Source of the DNA: Bacillota bacterium
Lineage (GTDB): Bacteria > Bacillota > Bacilli > Paenibacillales > Paenibacillaceae
Assembly (NCBI GenBank): GCA_023391635.1
Contig: JAEWAQ010000044.1
Coordinates: 1 to 56,521, forward strand
DNA: 56,521 bases
Direction: 5' to 3'
A program made the position numbers and the translations under genes. Of this stretch, positions 42,073 through 51,580 are shown piece by piece. The stretch's first letter is position 1. Each line of letters starts with the position of its first letter. The notes under the pieces were generated by a model. That model was given only the letters and a program-made list of their open reading frames with translations. It ran no database searches and was not told the origin of the DNA.

Positions 42073-42981
42073 TCACAGCTTGACCGGTTTCCCCGTCGCC
42101 CGACTTTCATTCGCCGCCTCGAGAAAACGGATGATCTCTAGCGTATCTTCGATGTCGATGGGAGGTTTTCCGGTTTGAAACAATAACATGACCCGCTCCA
42201 GCAGGCTGGCATACTTGGGTTTGGGATGCAAGCTGCAGTCGATGAACCGAGTCCCTTTTGTCCCATGAATCAACGCCCCATTCGAGCGGGGGCCTGCCCG
42301 CTGGCCCCGGATCGTGCCGACGCGACCGTCGTTCCATACACCAACCACATGCTCGTGATTTTCATTCGTCACCGCGTGCACCTCGACACAGCCGCGGCCT
42401 AGGATGGCATACAGCATTTCAGCACAGTGAACCCCGTACCAGAACAGTCCGGGCTGAGTCGGCTGAAGTTCCACGTAACCGTAGCAATCCGCTCCGTAAA
42501 TGTCTCCGTAGCTGTCGTCAACTGCCAACGCTTGAACCAGATCTTCCGTGTAACGAAGCGAAGAAGAACTCATAAGAGGGACATGATACTTCCGCGCAAG
42601 AGCGACAATCTCAATGGCATCTGCGGAAGTGACGGCGAACGGCTTGTCGATAAATATCGGCTTTCCGTAGGATGCGATCCGACTGAACTGCTCCAGATGA
42701 ACGCGTCCATCGACGGAGGTGAGCAATATGGCATCGGATAACTCTGCCACGTCCTCGATTCGGTCAACCAGCTTTACGCCATACTCATCGCGCACTGCGG
42801 CGGTAAATCGTTCAATCCGGGACAAGCTCTTATCGAAATCGGGAGACCCGCCCTTGAAGGCAACGGTGACACGCCCACCTTCGACATGGAAGGGCGTTTC
42901 CGGATCGTTCAGCAGTTTCGTAAAAGCGGCAGCATGCGATGTATCCAGGCCGATCATACCGATTTTTAGGGGTTGTATCAT
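42073..42981 (-). CDS. Gfo/Idh/MocA-family oxidoreductase (last gene of the operon)
   Basis: The 302-residue NAD(P)-binding oxidoreductase starts MIQPLKIGMIGLDTSHAA after AAAGGAG. The nucleotide-binding motif is an unusual variant (GMIGLDTSHA rather than GxGxxG). IDKPFAVTSAD replaces the usual EKP motif, and the C-terminal domain is shorter than standard. An earlier in-frame ATG has no Shine-Dalgarno sequence. It is the terminal gene of the 42-52.6 kb series; substrate unknown. Confidence 0.83.
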   Translation of the reverse strand: MIQPLKIGMIGLDTSHAAAFTKLLNDPETPFHVEGGRVTVAFKGGSPDFDKSLSRIERFTAAVRDEYGVKLVDRIEDVAELSDAILLTSVDGRVHLEQFSRIASYGKPIFIDKPFAVTSADAIEIVALARKYHVPLMSSSSLRYTEDLVQALAVDDSYGDIYGADCYGYVELQPTQPGLFWYGVHCAEMLYAILGRGCVEVHAVTNENHEHVVGVWNDGRVGTIRGQRAGPRSNGALIHGTKGTRFIDCSLHPKPKYASLLERVMLLFQTGKPPIDIEDTLEIIRFLEAANESRATGKPVKL

Positions 42982-43044
42982 CCGCAAGCTCCTTTTCCGA
43001 ATGCTAAAATGCCTGATGAAACACAAATCCCGCCCGCGAACGCT

Positions 43045-43065
43045 GCCCCCTGTCAGACTGGGGGC
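43045..43065. other. GC hairpin between GNAT and Gfo/Idh genes
   Basis: GCCCCC and GGGGGC pair around a 9-base loop, without a T-run. It may adjust expression of the last gene relative to the rest of the operon. Confidence 0.35.
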
Positions 43066-43107
43066 GCCGGAAGCAGCGGGGAACGGAACGTCTTCAACCG
43101 AATCATC

Positions 43108-44019
43108 TTATCCTTTTTCCGCTCCAGCAGTGCCGTAGATGCCTTCCGGCCGGCCCGGATGCCGATTCTCCCCCAGCGTCATCCGGGTGAAGCCGCGCTG
43201 CACCTTAAAGCCAAGCGCGTCCATCAACTTCATTCCGTCGCGGTTCAGGCACGGAACGTCAACATAGACCCGCCGTCCGGGCATGCGGCGGCACGCTTCG
43301 GCAAGCAGCCTTCGGGCCACTTCGCCATCCCGGGCCGTCCAAGGTCCAAGCTGCACGGCTTCGTACCCTTCGCGCGCCAGCAGGCACCCGGCAATGCGAC
43401 CGTCCGAACTGCGCGCAACGAGCGACCAGTCGGCGCGGCGCCCGATCAGCACGTTCAAAGCATGCCAGCGGCCGACACCGAAGTATTCGCGATCGAATGC
43501 GTTCAATTCCGCCAGATCAGCGTCTTCAATGACAGAAACGCCGCCGCTCGGGAACGTTGCATCCCATTCGACGGACGCAGCCGGCAGCATGCCCTCGTAA
43601 CGATTCACTTCATATTCGTCGGCAAAGCCGATCGGGATGTATACCTGCTTGCCCATGGGAGTGGCGTCCAGCTTGATCGCGCGGATGCCGGCGCCGCTCA
43701 GATGACGGATGCAATGGTTCAGCAGCGCTGTACCGACCCCGCTCCTCCGACTGTCCGGATGAACCAGCAGCATGCCGATCCACCCCACCTCACCGTCATA
43801 AGCGACGGTCGTTGCCGTGCCGGCGGGCTTGCCTGCGATTTCCGCCAGGAAACAGCCGTCCGGCTTGAGCGCCAGATAACCGGCCCAGTCCGCTTCGACC
43901 TGATTCCATCCGGCGATACGGGTCAGCGCCGCGGCAAAAGACAGATCCCCGGAAGTCAGCAGACGGATCGTCGGCGTTGTCTTCCCGTCGGACGATTCGT
44001 CCGTTGTTCGGTGTTCCAT
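43108..44019 (-). CDS. GNAT-family N-acetyltransferase, two-domain
   Basis: The 303-residue acetyltransferase has the acetyl-CoA motif in the first half (VGWIGMLLVHPDSRRSGVGTALL, Q/RxxGxG/A form RRSGVGT). The second half resembles the accessory GNAT-like domain of YitI/YdjT-type proteins (DGRIAGCLLAREGYEAVQLGPW). GAGGAGGAG precedes the ATG. The substrate is unknown; placed in a catabolic operon it may inactivate or acetylate an amino-containing intermediate. Confidence 0.85.
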   Translation of the reverse strand: MEHRTTDESSDGKTTPTIRLLTSGDLSFAAALTRIAGWNQVEADWAGYLALKPDGCFLAEIAGKPAGTATTVAYDGEVGWIGMLLVHPDSRRSGVGTALLNHCIRHLSGAGIRAIKLDATPMGKQVYIPIGFADEYEVNRYEGMLPAASVEWDATFPSGGVSVIEDADLAELNAFDREYFGVGRWHALNVLIGRRADWSLVARSSDGRIAGCLLAREGYEAVQLGPWTARDGEVARRLLAEACRRMPGRRVYVDVPCLNRDGMKLMDALGFKVQRGFTRMTLGENRHPGRPEGIYGTAGAEKG

Positions 44020-44092
44020 TCGGTCTCCTCCTCAGCATGATGCGGTTACGGCTCCTGAACCATCCGTTCAAATGCGCGAATGGCCGAAGAGC

Positions 44093-45121
44093 TCACGGGA
44101 TCGTCACTTCCTTGCCCGTTCTCGCCGATTCGTAGATGGCGAGCACAACGTCAACCGCCTTGCGGGCCTCTTCTCCGCTGATGGCCGGTTCGCGGTTGTC
44201 ACGGATCGCACTTATCATATCGTCCACGAGAATGAAGTGTCCATCCTTGGCAATCTGGGCCGGATCGGTTTTCGAACTGACACGCTTTTCCACCGACGGG
44301 GCTTCTTCCTCACTGTCGATAAACTTCCATTGCCGTATCGCATCGTCGCCAAATACGATTGTGCCCTTTTCGCCATGCAGCTCGTACCTTGCGCCCTGAT
44401 TCGGGTACACCGACGTTGCAGTCTGAATGACGCCGTAAGCGCCATTCTTGTATTTCACGACAGCCACCGCGGTGTCTTCCACCTCGATGTCCCGCACGAG
44501 CGGCGCCGCATAAGCGAACACGGATTGAACATCGCCCATTAGCCACACCATCAGATCGATACCGTGAACGCCTTGGTTCATCAGCGCGCCTCCGCCGTCT
44601 ACCGCCCATGTTCCGCGCCAGCCTGCGCTTCCGTAATATTCAGGGCTGCGATAATACTTCTGATAGACATCGCCAAGCACCAGCTTGCCGAGCTTGCCCT
44701 CCCTTATCGCGTTCTTGGCGGCGATCGCAGTGGGCATCAGTCTGCGCTGATAGACGCAGCCGAGCTTCGTCCCGTACTTTCGCGCCGTATCTATCATCGC
44801 GGTCATTTTGTCACGCGTAATGTCCAGCGGTTTTTCGCAAAGCACATGTTTGCCCGCCTGGCTTGCCGCGATGCACAACTGCGCATGGTACCCGCTGGGT
44901 ACCGTGATGTTGACAACATGGATGTCGTCGCGTTTCAACATATTGTCGACATCGTCGTAAACGTGCGGCACGCCGAACGCTTCGGCCAAACGCTTCGCCC
45001 GCTCGAGATCCTTGTCGACGATGGCCGCGAGCTCTGCCTGCGGGTGTGCCGCGATCGCCCTGGCATGCTGGGGAGCGATGACCCCCGCTCCGATGAGGGC
45101 AAATTTGGTTTTTTCCGCCAT
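44093..45121 (-). CDS. Gfo/Idh/MocA-family oxidoreductase
   Basis: This 342-residue dehydrogenase has a canonical Rossmann motif (FALIGAGVIAPQHARAI), LCEKPLDITRDKM, and a C-terminal domain with DGGGALMNQGVHGIDLMVWL, in which the histidine is the likely active-site residue. GGAGGAACG precedes the ATG at 45121. It is more typical of the family than the copy at 42 kb, so the two probably act on different steps or substrates. Confidence 0.89.
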   Translation of the reverse strand: MAEKTKFALIGAGVIAPQHARAIAAHPQAELAAIVDKDLERAKRLAEAFGVPHVYDDVDNMLKRDDIHVVNITVPSGYHAQLCIAASQAGKHVLCEKPLDITRDKMTAMIDTARKYGTKLGCVYQRRLMPTAIAAKNAIREGKLGKLVLGDVYQKYYRSPEYYGSAGWRGTWAVDGGGALMNQGVHGIDLMVWLMGDVQSVFAYAAPLVRDIEVEDTAVAVVKYKNGAYGVIQTATSVYPNQGARYELHGEKGTIVFGDDAIRQWKFIDSEEEAPSVEKRVSSKTDPAQIAKDGHFILVDDMISAIRDNREPAISGEEARKAVDVVLAIYESARTGKEVTIP

Positions 45122-45166
45122 GATACGTTCCTCCGTGTCACGCAATGCACTCGTTCGTGTAGAATA

Positions 45167-46165
45167 TCAAGTGCTTCGCAGATATCTCTCTTTGTCCATT
45201 GCATAGCGAAGCGGCTTGCCTTCCAGATGCCGCCGCAGGTTATCCAGACAGATTTCCTCCCGTTTCAGCAGCCGCGGCAAGTTCCATGTGATTTTGGCCA
45301 GCGAGTGCGCCGTGAGAATGCACGAATCCCAGTATCGCGCCGGATGGGACGGATCCAGTTGATCGCCTTCGGCCACCACATCCAGCGCTGCGCGCAATCG
45401 TCCGCTGGCCAATTCGGCGAACAGTGCCTCCTCGTCAATGATTTCTCCCCGGGCCGTATTGATGACGATGCCATAATCCGGCAGGCGCGCCAGAAGCCCG
45501 GCATCGATCGAACGACGGGTCGTCTCGGTCAATCCGGCATGAACCACAACGGCGTCGGAATGGTCGAACAACTGCTCGAGAGAATCCACCCGCATGCAAT
45601 CCGTGGGCATGTTCGGTACGAACGGATCGTAAACCGCAAGTTCAGGCCCGAACGGCCGGATCAATTCCAAGAACCGCCGGCCAATGGCCCCAAGTCCATA
45701 GACGCCAACGCGCAGACCTTTGATTTGACCGCGCGGCCTTCCCTCCAGCCGCCAACCTCCTCTTTCGATATGGCGCACCTGCGGCAGTATCTCCTTCACG
45801 GAGGCAAGCAAGAGCGCCATCGCCGCCTCCGCGATCGCGTCTGCCGGAGCATCTCCCCAATTGGTAACCGGGATGTCCGATTCGATGATGGCCAGCGGCA
45901 CCCACTTCGTCATTTCTCCCGTAATATTGCAGATGTAGCGAAGCCGTCCGGGATTGGCGGCAATCTCGACCGGGACCGGAGCCGACCCCCACATGGTAAG
46001 CAATACATCGCAATCGCGAATCAGTTCCGCCCTCTCCTCGTCGGAGAGGCTGTCTCCGTCCTTGCGTATGGTCAACTCCCCGATGCGGCGCAATTCCTCA
46101 ATGAACGGCCCTTCTTCCGGCATGCGCGAACGGCTCAGACCCAGATGCAGCATGCTGAGGCGCAT
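45167..46165 (-). CDS. D-isomer-specific 2-hydroxyacid dehydrogenase family protein
   Basis: This NAD(P)-dependent oxidoreductase of 332 residues has the nucleotide motif VGVYGLGAIGRRF, the catalytic Arg in NTARGEIID, a Glu before the C-terminal part, and a His in ILTAHSLAKITWNL. The N-terminal lid is divergent (TMWGSAPVPVEIA). GGGGGATAG precedes the ATG. In this operon it could reduce a 2-oxo acid or oxidise a hydroxy acid such as glycolate or glycerate; the substrate cannot be read. Confidence 0.86.
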   Translation of the reverse strand: MRLSMLHLGLSRSRMPEEGPFIEELRRIGELTIRKDGDSLSDEERAELIRDCDVLLTMWGSAPVPVEIAANPGRLRYICNITGEMTKWVPLAIIESDIPVTNWGDAPADAIAEAAMALLLASVKEILPQVRHIERGGWRLEGRPRGQIKGLRVGVYGLGAIGRRFLELIRPFGPELAVYDPFVPNMPTDCMRVDSLEQLFDHSDAVVVHAGLTETTRRSIDAGLLARLPDYGIVINTARGEIIDEEALFAELASGRLRAALDVVAEGDQLDPSHPARYWDSCILTAHSLAKITWNLPRLLKREEICLDNLRRHLEGKPLRYAMDKERYLRST

Positions 46166-46198
46166 CGTTCTATCCCCCTTCGCATAAATACGGATGTC

Positions 46199-46735
46199 TC
46201 AGGCGATGATCAATGCCCCGTAGGTCAAGGCGCCGGCAATGACCAGCGCAGGATGAACCTTCCAACGCTCCAGCGCCAGCCAGCCGACCAGGCATAACAA
46301 TACGGTGTGCACCGCACCGGAATGTTCCCAGGATGAAGCGAAAAACTGAAATGCCAACACACCGAGCAGCACGGCGATCGTCGGACGGATCCAGGTGGTC
46401 ATTCGCTTGACCTGCGGCGAGCTGCGGTGCCGGTACAGCAACTGCAGCAGCAGGATCATGACGATCAGTGAAGGAGCGACGGTCGCGAACAGCGCGGCGA
46501 CCGCCCCCGGCACTCCTCCCAGCTCATAGCCGATATACCCGGCCATCTTCGTCGCAATCGGACCCGGCAGCGCATTGCCGATGGCGAGCATCTCGCCGAA
46601 CCGTTCGACTGTATACCAACCGTACCGGTCCACGACCTCCGCCTGAATCAGCGGAATAGAAGCGGGGCCGCCGCCGTAACCGACGATAGAAGGAATGAAA
46701 AATGCGATAAACAATTGCCAATAAATCTCCCACAC
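46199..46735 (-). CDS. ChrA-family transporter half, second
   Basis: The 178-residue membrane protein corresponds to one ChrA domain: GYGGGPASIPLIQAEVV, ALPGPIATKMAGYIGY and five to six hydrophobic segments. It starts with GTG after AGGGGGCGG. It and the gene 15 bases upstream form a split ChrA pair. Chromate export is known for some members; here, in a catabolic operon, an organic or inorganic anion (sulfate- or oxalate-like) may be the real substrate, which is inference. Confidence 0.9.
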   Translation of the reverse strand: MWEIYWQLFIAFFIPSIVGYGGGPASIPLIQAEVVDRYGWYTVERFGEMLAIGNALPGPIATKMAGYIGYELGGVPGAVAALFATVAPSLIVMILLLQLLYRHRSSPQVKRMTTWIRPTIAVLLGVLAFQFFASSWEHSGAVHTVLLCLVGWLALERWKVHPALVIAGALTYGALIIA

Positions 46736-46750
46736 GCGAATTACCGCCCC

Positions 46751-47419
46751 CTATTCGGCAGAACTGTCGACCGTGGCGGAAGACTCCGCTTGACTGTCGG
46801 ATTTCTCGCCAGGCGCGCTGCGCAGATGCCGCCGAACGGGCTCATAGCCGAGAGCGGCCGCCAGAAGTACAACAATCGCAATCGCAGGGTGGACATCCAA
46901 CGCCACGAACAGCAACAGACTCGCTGCAGCCAGACTCATGCTGCCGATTCTGCCCAGCTCGCGCTTCGACTGGGCCATGTACTGCCAAGTCAGCGAAGCC
47001 AGCATAATCCCGATAACCGGAGCCACAGCTTGCGTCATACCGGCGACAACCGGCGATTCGCGAAAGGCGCTCAGCGTGCCGACCAGCACGATCATGCCGA
47101 CAACCGTCGGCAGTACGGTAGCGATCAACGCCGTCATCATGCCGGCGTATCCGCCGACACGGTAGCCGATATACCCGGCCATCTTGGTCGCGATCGGTCC
47201 GGGCAACGAGTTGCCCAACGCCAGCACGTCGGCGAACTCCTCATTGGTCATCCAGCCGTAGGTCAGCACGACCTCGCGATGAACGAGGGGAATCGTGGAA
47301 GGACCGCCGCCGTAGCCGAGCAATCCGGAGCGCAGAAATCCTGCAAACAAGTTCTTCTGCGCCCGCCAATCCATGCGCCAACGGGATTTCGATCGGGCGC
47401 CGTCCTGTTCGCTCACCAT
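46751..47419 (-). CDS. ChrA-family transporter half, first
   Basis: The 222-residue ChrA-domain protein has GLLGYGGGPSTIPLVHREVV, SLPGPIATKMAGYIGYRVGG, six hydrophobic segments and a hydrophilic ~35-residue C-terminal tail. The ATG overlaps the stop of the upstream hydrolase gene by 7 bases. The open frame extends further upstream inside that gene but without homology. It should pair with the adjacent ChrA half. Confidence 0.9.
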   Translation of the reverse strand: MVSEQDGARSKSRWRMDWRAQKNLFAGFLRSGLLGYGGGPSTIPLVHREVVLTYGWMTNEEFADVLALGNSLPGPIATKMAGYIGYRVGGYAGMMTALIATVLPTVVGMIVLVGTLSAFRESPVVAGMTQAVAPVIGIMLASLTWQYMAQSKRELGRIGSMSLAAASLLLFVALDVHPAIAIVVLLAAALGYEPVRRHLRSAPGEKSDSQAESSATVDSSAE

Positions 47420-49047
47420 GCCGACACCTGTCCGTCGGTCCTCGGTTCCGTGCCGCCGGCAAGCACGCCGGATTCCGGGTCGCGCCAAATAATCTGCCCC
47501 CGCCCGAAATTGAACGGGTGTGCCGCGCGCACAATGCGATGCCCGCGGCGCTGCAGCGCCTGGGCGAGATGATCCGGGAATCCCGGCTCCAGCTCGATTG
47601 TCCGCCCCTCTCGCCACTGCCATCTTGGCGCGTCCAGCGAAGCCTGCGGGTTCAGATGAAAATCTACCGTATTCATGACCGTCTGCACATGCCCCTGCGG
47701 CTGCATGAAGCCGCCCATCACGCCGAAGGCGCCAACCGCTTCCCCGTCCTTCGTCATAAAACCCGGGATAATGGTGTGGTACGACTTTTTGCGCGGAGCC
47801 AAGGCATTGGCATAGGAAGGATCCAGCGAAAAATCGCCGCCTCGATTCTGAAGCGCAATGCCGGTTCCATCCACGACGATCCCCGAACCGAAGCCCATAT
47901 AGTTGCTTTGGATATAGGAGACGATATTCCCTTCGCCATCCGCTGCGGCCACATAGACCGTACCGCCCTGCGGGGGATTGCCCGGCACCGGATCGATCGC
48001 TTGCTGGCCAATCAGCGCGCGTCGCTCGGAGGCATAGGATTCCGACAGCAGCGACGGTACGTCCGCCTTCATGTCCTTCGGATCGGTGATATATTGCATG
48101 CCGTCGGCGAACGCCAGCTTCATGGCCTCAATCTGTCTGTGGCACGTTTCGACGGAATCGCGGTGATCGAATTCATAGCCGCCCAGAATGTTGAGCGCTT
48201 GCAACGCCACAAGGCCGTGGCCGTTCGGTGGAATTTCCCAAACGTCATAACCGCGATAGTTGACCTTGATGGGGTCGACCCATTCCGGACGGAACGCCGC
48301 AAGATCCTCCTTGGCCAGCAAGCCTCCGTGCTTGCGCATATAATCGTCGATACGGTCTGCCAACGCCCCTGAGTAGAACGACACGGCATTCGTCCCCGCG
48401 ATCTCGCGCAAAGTCCGGGCGTGGTCGGGGAAGCGCCACAGCTCGCCGGCTTTGGGCAGGTTGCCGTTGCGGGTAAACGTCGCATACAGGCCGTCAAATT
48501 CGGTTCCCTTCCGCATGGCGCCGAACTTCATGAATTCGTAGTCGAACAGGTATTCCAGCGTCGACGATATCGGATATCCCTCATCCGCATAGCGGATTGC
48601 CGGGTTCATCGCATCGGCCAACGACAAATTGCCGAAGCGGTCGGACAGTGCCGCCCAGGCGGCGGGCGCGCCGGGCACGGTGATCGAATGGATGCCGTAT
48701 TTGGGCATCGCATCGTACCCGAGCGCGCGCATCGCTTCGATCGAGATCGCAGCTGGCGACGGCCCGCTGGCGTTGAGACCGTGCAGCCTGCCGCCCGTCC
48801 AGACAAGCGCGAACGCGTCGCCTCCAATACCATTGGACGTCGGCTCCAGTACGGTCAAAGCCGCTGCAGCTGCTACAGCTGCATCGATTGCATTGCCGCC
48901 CTGCTGCAAGATTTCCAGCCCTGCCTGCGCGGCCAATGGCTGAGAAGTGGCGACCATCCCCTTGCGGCTGTATACGGTCGTTCGCCGCGAGGCGTACGGA
49001 TAGTACAGCGGGTCAAATTGGAACAAGAACAACAGCTCCTTCAGCAT
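47413..49047 (-). CDS. Gamma-glutamyltransferase-family Ntn-hydrolase
   Basis: The 544-residue protein of the GGT fold has landmarks MVATSQPLAAQAGLEIL, GGNAIDAAVAAAAAL, GIGGDAFALVW, the predicted autocatalytic nucleophile T363 in PQGGTVYVAA and GVMGGFMQPQGHVQ near the end. Self-cleavage at T363 would give ~40 and ~20 kDa chains. There is no signal peptide, so it is probably cytoplasmic, unlike classical secreted GGT. Relatives of this family include oxamate amidohydrolase (HpxW), so a small-molecule amidase is as likely as glutathione hydrolysis. The start is uncertain because no clear Shine-Dalgarno sequence is present. Confidence 0.88.
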   Translation of the reverse strand: MLKELLFLFQFDPLYYPYASRRTTVYSRKGMVATSQPLAAQAGLEILQQGGNAIDAAVAAAAALTVLEPTSNGIGGDAFALVWTGGRLHGLNASGPSPAAISIEAMRALGYDAMPKYGIHSITVPGAPAAWAALSDRFGNLSLADAMNPAIRYADEGYPISSTLEYLFDYEFMKFGAMRKGTEFDGLYATFTRNGNLPKAGELWRFPDHARTLREIAGTNAVSFYSGALADRIDDYMRKHGGLLAKEDLAAFRPEWVDPIKVNYRGYDVWEIPPNGHGLVALQALNILGGYEFDHRDSVETCHRQIEAMKLAFADGMQYITDPKDMKADVPSLLSESYASERRALIGQQAIDPVPGNPPQGGTVYVAAADGEGNIVSYIQSNYMGFGSGIVVDGTGIALQNRGGDFSLDPSYANALAPRKKSYHTIIPGFMTKDGEAVGAFGVMGGFMQPQGHVQTVMNTVDFHLNPQASLDAPRWQWREGRTIELEPGFPDHLAQALQRRGHRIVRAAHPFNFGRGQIIWRDPESGVLAGGTEPRTDGQVSAW

Positions 49048-49093
49048 ACTTGTTGCAAGTACCTATCCGAACAATCCCCTCAGTCAAACAAGC

Positions 49094-50620
49094 TTATTTG
49101 TTATTGATCATCCGGTCATAAGCCTGCTTGTGTATTTCCAACACCTTGTCGACGCCAAGCTTGTTCTGCTCTTCAACAAACTTGCTCCATTCGTCCAGGC
49201 TGCGCTCTCCCAGAATGAACTTGCTGACATTCTGCTCACGATGCTTGAGAATCGCTTCGTAGGTCGTTGCCATCGTTTCCATTTCCTGCTCATTCATCGG
49301 CGGTTCCGGATCGAGCTTGGCATCGAATTTACGGGCTTCCACATAGGCTTGCTGCAATTCCGGCGTAGCGAGTGACAGATGCGCATCGTAATCGAACCAA
49401 GTAAAGGCGCCGTTCGTCGATAATCCCGTCTTTTTCCGCATGTCTCCCACATCGGCGTAGGTCTCGATCCATGATTTATTTCCGTTCTCCACCTTGTAAG
49501 TTTCGCCTTCTTTACCCCAGGAAAGCAGCGTACGGCCTTCATCCGTATAGAAGTAATCCATCACCTTCATAATGTCCGGAATCTTCTTCGAAGTCGACGC
49601 CACCATCATTCCCGATATCTTGAAGTGAAGGTAAGGATTGATTTGCGGCACTCCTTCGATGCCAGATGGCGGAGCCATGAACGCCATGTTGAACGCCGGG
49701 TTTTCCTTGCGAAGCGGCACGTTGAAGTTATCGATTCTGCCAATATAATCGACAGTGACGAAAGCGCGGTTCGTGGATACGAGATCCTGCCACTGCTTCA
49801 CATCGACGGTCAACCAGTCGGGCGGCATCAAGCCTTCGTTGTAAAATTTGTTCAGGTACGTCACAAGCGTCTTGTAGTTGTCTTCGGTCGGGCCGTAGCG
49901 CCATTCCTTCTTGTCGAAATCGTAATAATAATCTTCGTTCGTGCCGAAATTGGCGCTCAAATTCCGCAGAATCCGCAGCTCGCTGCCGGTACGGAAGGCG
50001 AAAGGATAACTATCCGGATAGAGCCGTTTCAATTCTTTCAGCACGGCGTACAGCTCGTCGTACGTTTTGGGAACTTGCAGATTATGCTCTTTGAACACGT
50101 CCTCGCGGTATAACCAGATATTCCGGTTCGTTTCGCTGATGCCTTCGTTCGGAAAGATGTACATCTTGCCGTCCGCAGCGATCGAGCCTTGCGTTTCTTG
50201 CGGGTATTTCTCCATCCATGCCTTGAAGTTCGGCATTTGGTCGACATATTCAAGAATATTGGCTAATGCGCCCTGCATGCCGTATTTGTCAGCCAAGCCT
50301 TTATTCAGCGTATACATGATGTCCGGCATTTCGCCCGAGGCGACCGTCAGGCTGAGCGTGTCTTCAATTTTGCCCGAAGGAATTTGGACGTTAAAGGCGG
50401 CTCCCGTTTTTTCTTCGATGTATTTCCAGACGGGCCAATCCTTGTTGTATGGCCAACTCGCGTGCGATTCCAAGAGCATGCCGTACGTTTGCTTCTTCAA
50501 GCCGCTTGAAGAAGCATCGGCACTGCTCGAAGAGGCGGACGGTTCCGGACGACTTGCGCAACCGGCAACGATACCGGCCGCCAATGACACAATTGAGACA
50601 ACAGACAACCACTTTTTCAT
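49094..50620 (-). CDS. Extracellular binding lipoprotein (LipO/YtcQ-like)
   Basis: The 508-residue lipoprotein has lipobox GIVAGC (cysteine near 21) and a Ser/Ala-rich linker, followed by a large family 1 solute-binding domain (YPNKDW-type start HASWPYNKDWPVWKYIEEKTG; FPNEGISETNRNIWLYREDVF). This long form accompanies LplB/YteP and YtcP permeases in Paenibacillaceae. AAAAGGGAG precedes the ATG. It determines uptake specificity for the operon; the ligand is unknown. Confidence 0.93.
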   Translation of the reverse strand: MKKWLSVVSIVSLAAGIVAGCASRPEPSASSSSADASSSGLKKQTYGMLLESHASWPYNKDWPVWKYIEEKTGAAFNVQIPSGKIEDTLSLTVASGEMPDIMYTLNKGLADKYGMQGALANILEYVDQMPNFKAWMEKYPQETQGSIAADGKMYIFPNEGISETNRNIWLYREDVFKEHNLQVPKTYDELYAVLKELKRLYPDSYPFAFRTGSELRILRNLSANFGTNEDYYYDFDKKEWRYGPTEDNYKTLVTYLNKFYNEGLMPPDWLTVDVKQWQDLVSTNRAFVTVDYIGRIDNFNVPLRKENPAFNMAFMAPPSGIEGVPQINPYLHFKISGMMVASTSKKIPDIMKVMDYFYTDEGRTLLSWGKEGETYKVENGNKSWIETYADVGDMRKKTGLSTNGAFTWFDYDAHLSLATPELQQAYVEARKFDAKLDPEPPMNEQEMETMATTYEAILKHREQNVSKFILGERSLDEWSKFVEEQNKLGVDKVLEIHKQAYDRMINNK

Positions 50621-50690
50621 GTACCCAACTCCCTTTTGTTGAAATATATGGCGTTGCTGTATGTGAAGATCCGCTTCCATGAGGAGAATG

Positions 50691-51548
50691 CTATCCCTTC
50701 ACAGAGCCGATCATTACACCTTTGACGAAATATTTCTGCAGAAACGGATAGAGCAGCAAGATCGGCAAGGTTGACACGATGATGGTCGCAAACTTCAGGG
50801 ATTCCCCGACAACGAGGTTATCGACGCTGGCAACCTCGCCCGAATTCACCTGGCCCATCAGCACGATATTGCGAAGCACCACTTGCAGCGGAAACAGGGC
50901 AGGATCTCGCAAATACAGCAGCGCATTCGTAAAGTTGTTCCAAATGGCAACCGCATAGAACAGTCCGATCGTGGCCATCGACGCTTTCGACAAGGGCAGT
51001 ATGATGCGGATGAAGATGCCGATATCGTTCAGTCCGTCCATTCTTCCCGCTTCCTCCAGCTCTTTCGGAATGCCCATGAAGAATGTCCGCATAAGGATCA
51101 GGTTCCAGGTACTGATGACGGTGGGCAGCACCATGCCCCCTATCGTATCGATCATCCCTAACTCTTTGACGACAAGGAAAGTAGGGATCATTCCGCCGTT
51201 GAAGAACATCGTGAACACGATGAGCAGCGTAAACTGCTTGTGATAAAGCATATCTTTGCGGGACAGAGCGTAGCCTCCCGTCGAGGTGAACAGCAAGGAC
51301 AATACAGTTCCTGCCGAGACGTAGATAATCGTATTGATGTATGCCGTGCCGATTCTGGGATCCTTCAAGACGATCTCGTACATATCTATATTGAAGCCCT
51401 TCGGCCAAATCGTAACGTCGCCCTTCATGACATAGATATCACCGCTGAGCGATACGGCGATCATGTACAGGAACGGATAAGCAGTGACAACGACGACTCC
51501 AAGCAGGATCAATGCTATCAGTACCGAGCCGAATGTAAGCTTTCTCAT
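50691..51548 (-). CDS. ABC transporter permease (YtcP/LplC type)
   Basis: The 285-residue permease has six hydrophobic segments and the EAA loop (ELEEAGRMDGLNDIGIFIRI). It ends with the VKGVMIGSVKG tail. AAAGAGGTG precedes the ATG at 51548. It works with the LplB-type permease encoded 32 bases upstream. Confidence 0.94.
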   Translation of the reverse strand: MRKLTFGSVLIALILLGVVVVTAYPFLYMIAVSLSGDIYVMKGDVTIWPKGFNIDMYEIVLKDPRIGTAYINTIIYVSAGTVLSLLFTSTGGYALSRKDMLYHKQFTLLIVFTMFFNGGMIPTFLVVKELGMIDTIGGMVLPTVISTWNLILMRTFFMGIPKELEEAGRMDGLNDIGIFIRIILPLSKASMATIGLFYAVAIWNNFTNALLYLRDPALFPLQVVLRNIVLMGQVNSGEVASVDNLVVGESLKFATIIVSTLPILLLYPFLQKYFVKGVMIGSVKG

Positions 51549-51580
51549 TTGCGAGCACCTCTTTCTTCCCTCGTTGCAGG

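Noticed and set aside
44564..46297. 577-residue open frame antisense to the Gfo/Idh and 2-hydroxyacid dehydrogenase genes
   Set aside because: It crosses two well-supported genes on the other strand and has no recognisable motif or ribosome-binding site.
46199..47419. A frameshifted single full-length chrA
   Set aside because: Each half has its own start, ribosome-binding site and complete domain, and both begin with the same ChrA motif; paired short ChrA proteins are a known arrangement.
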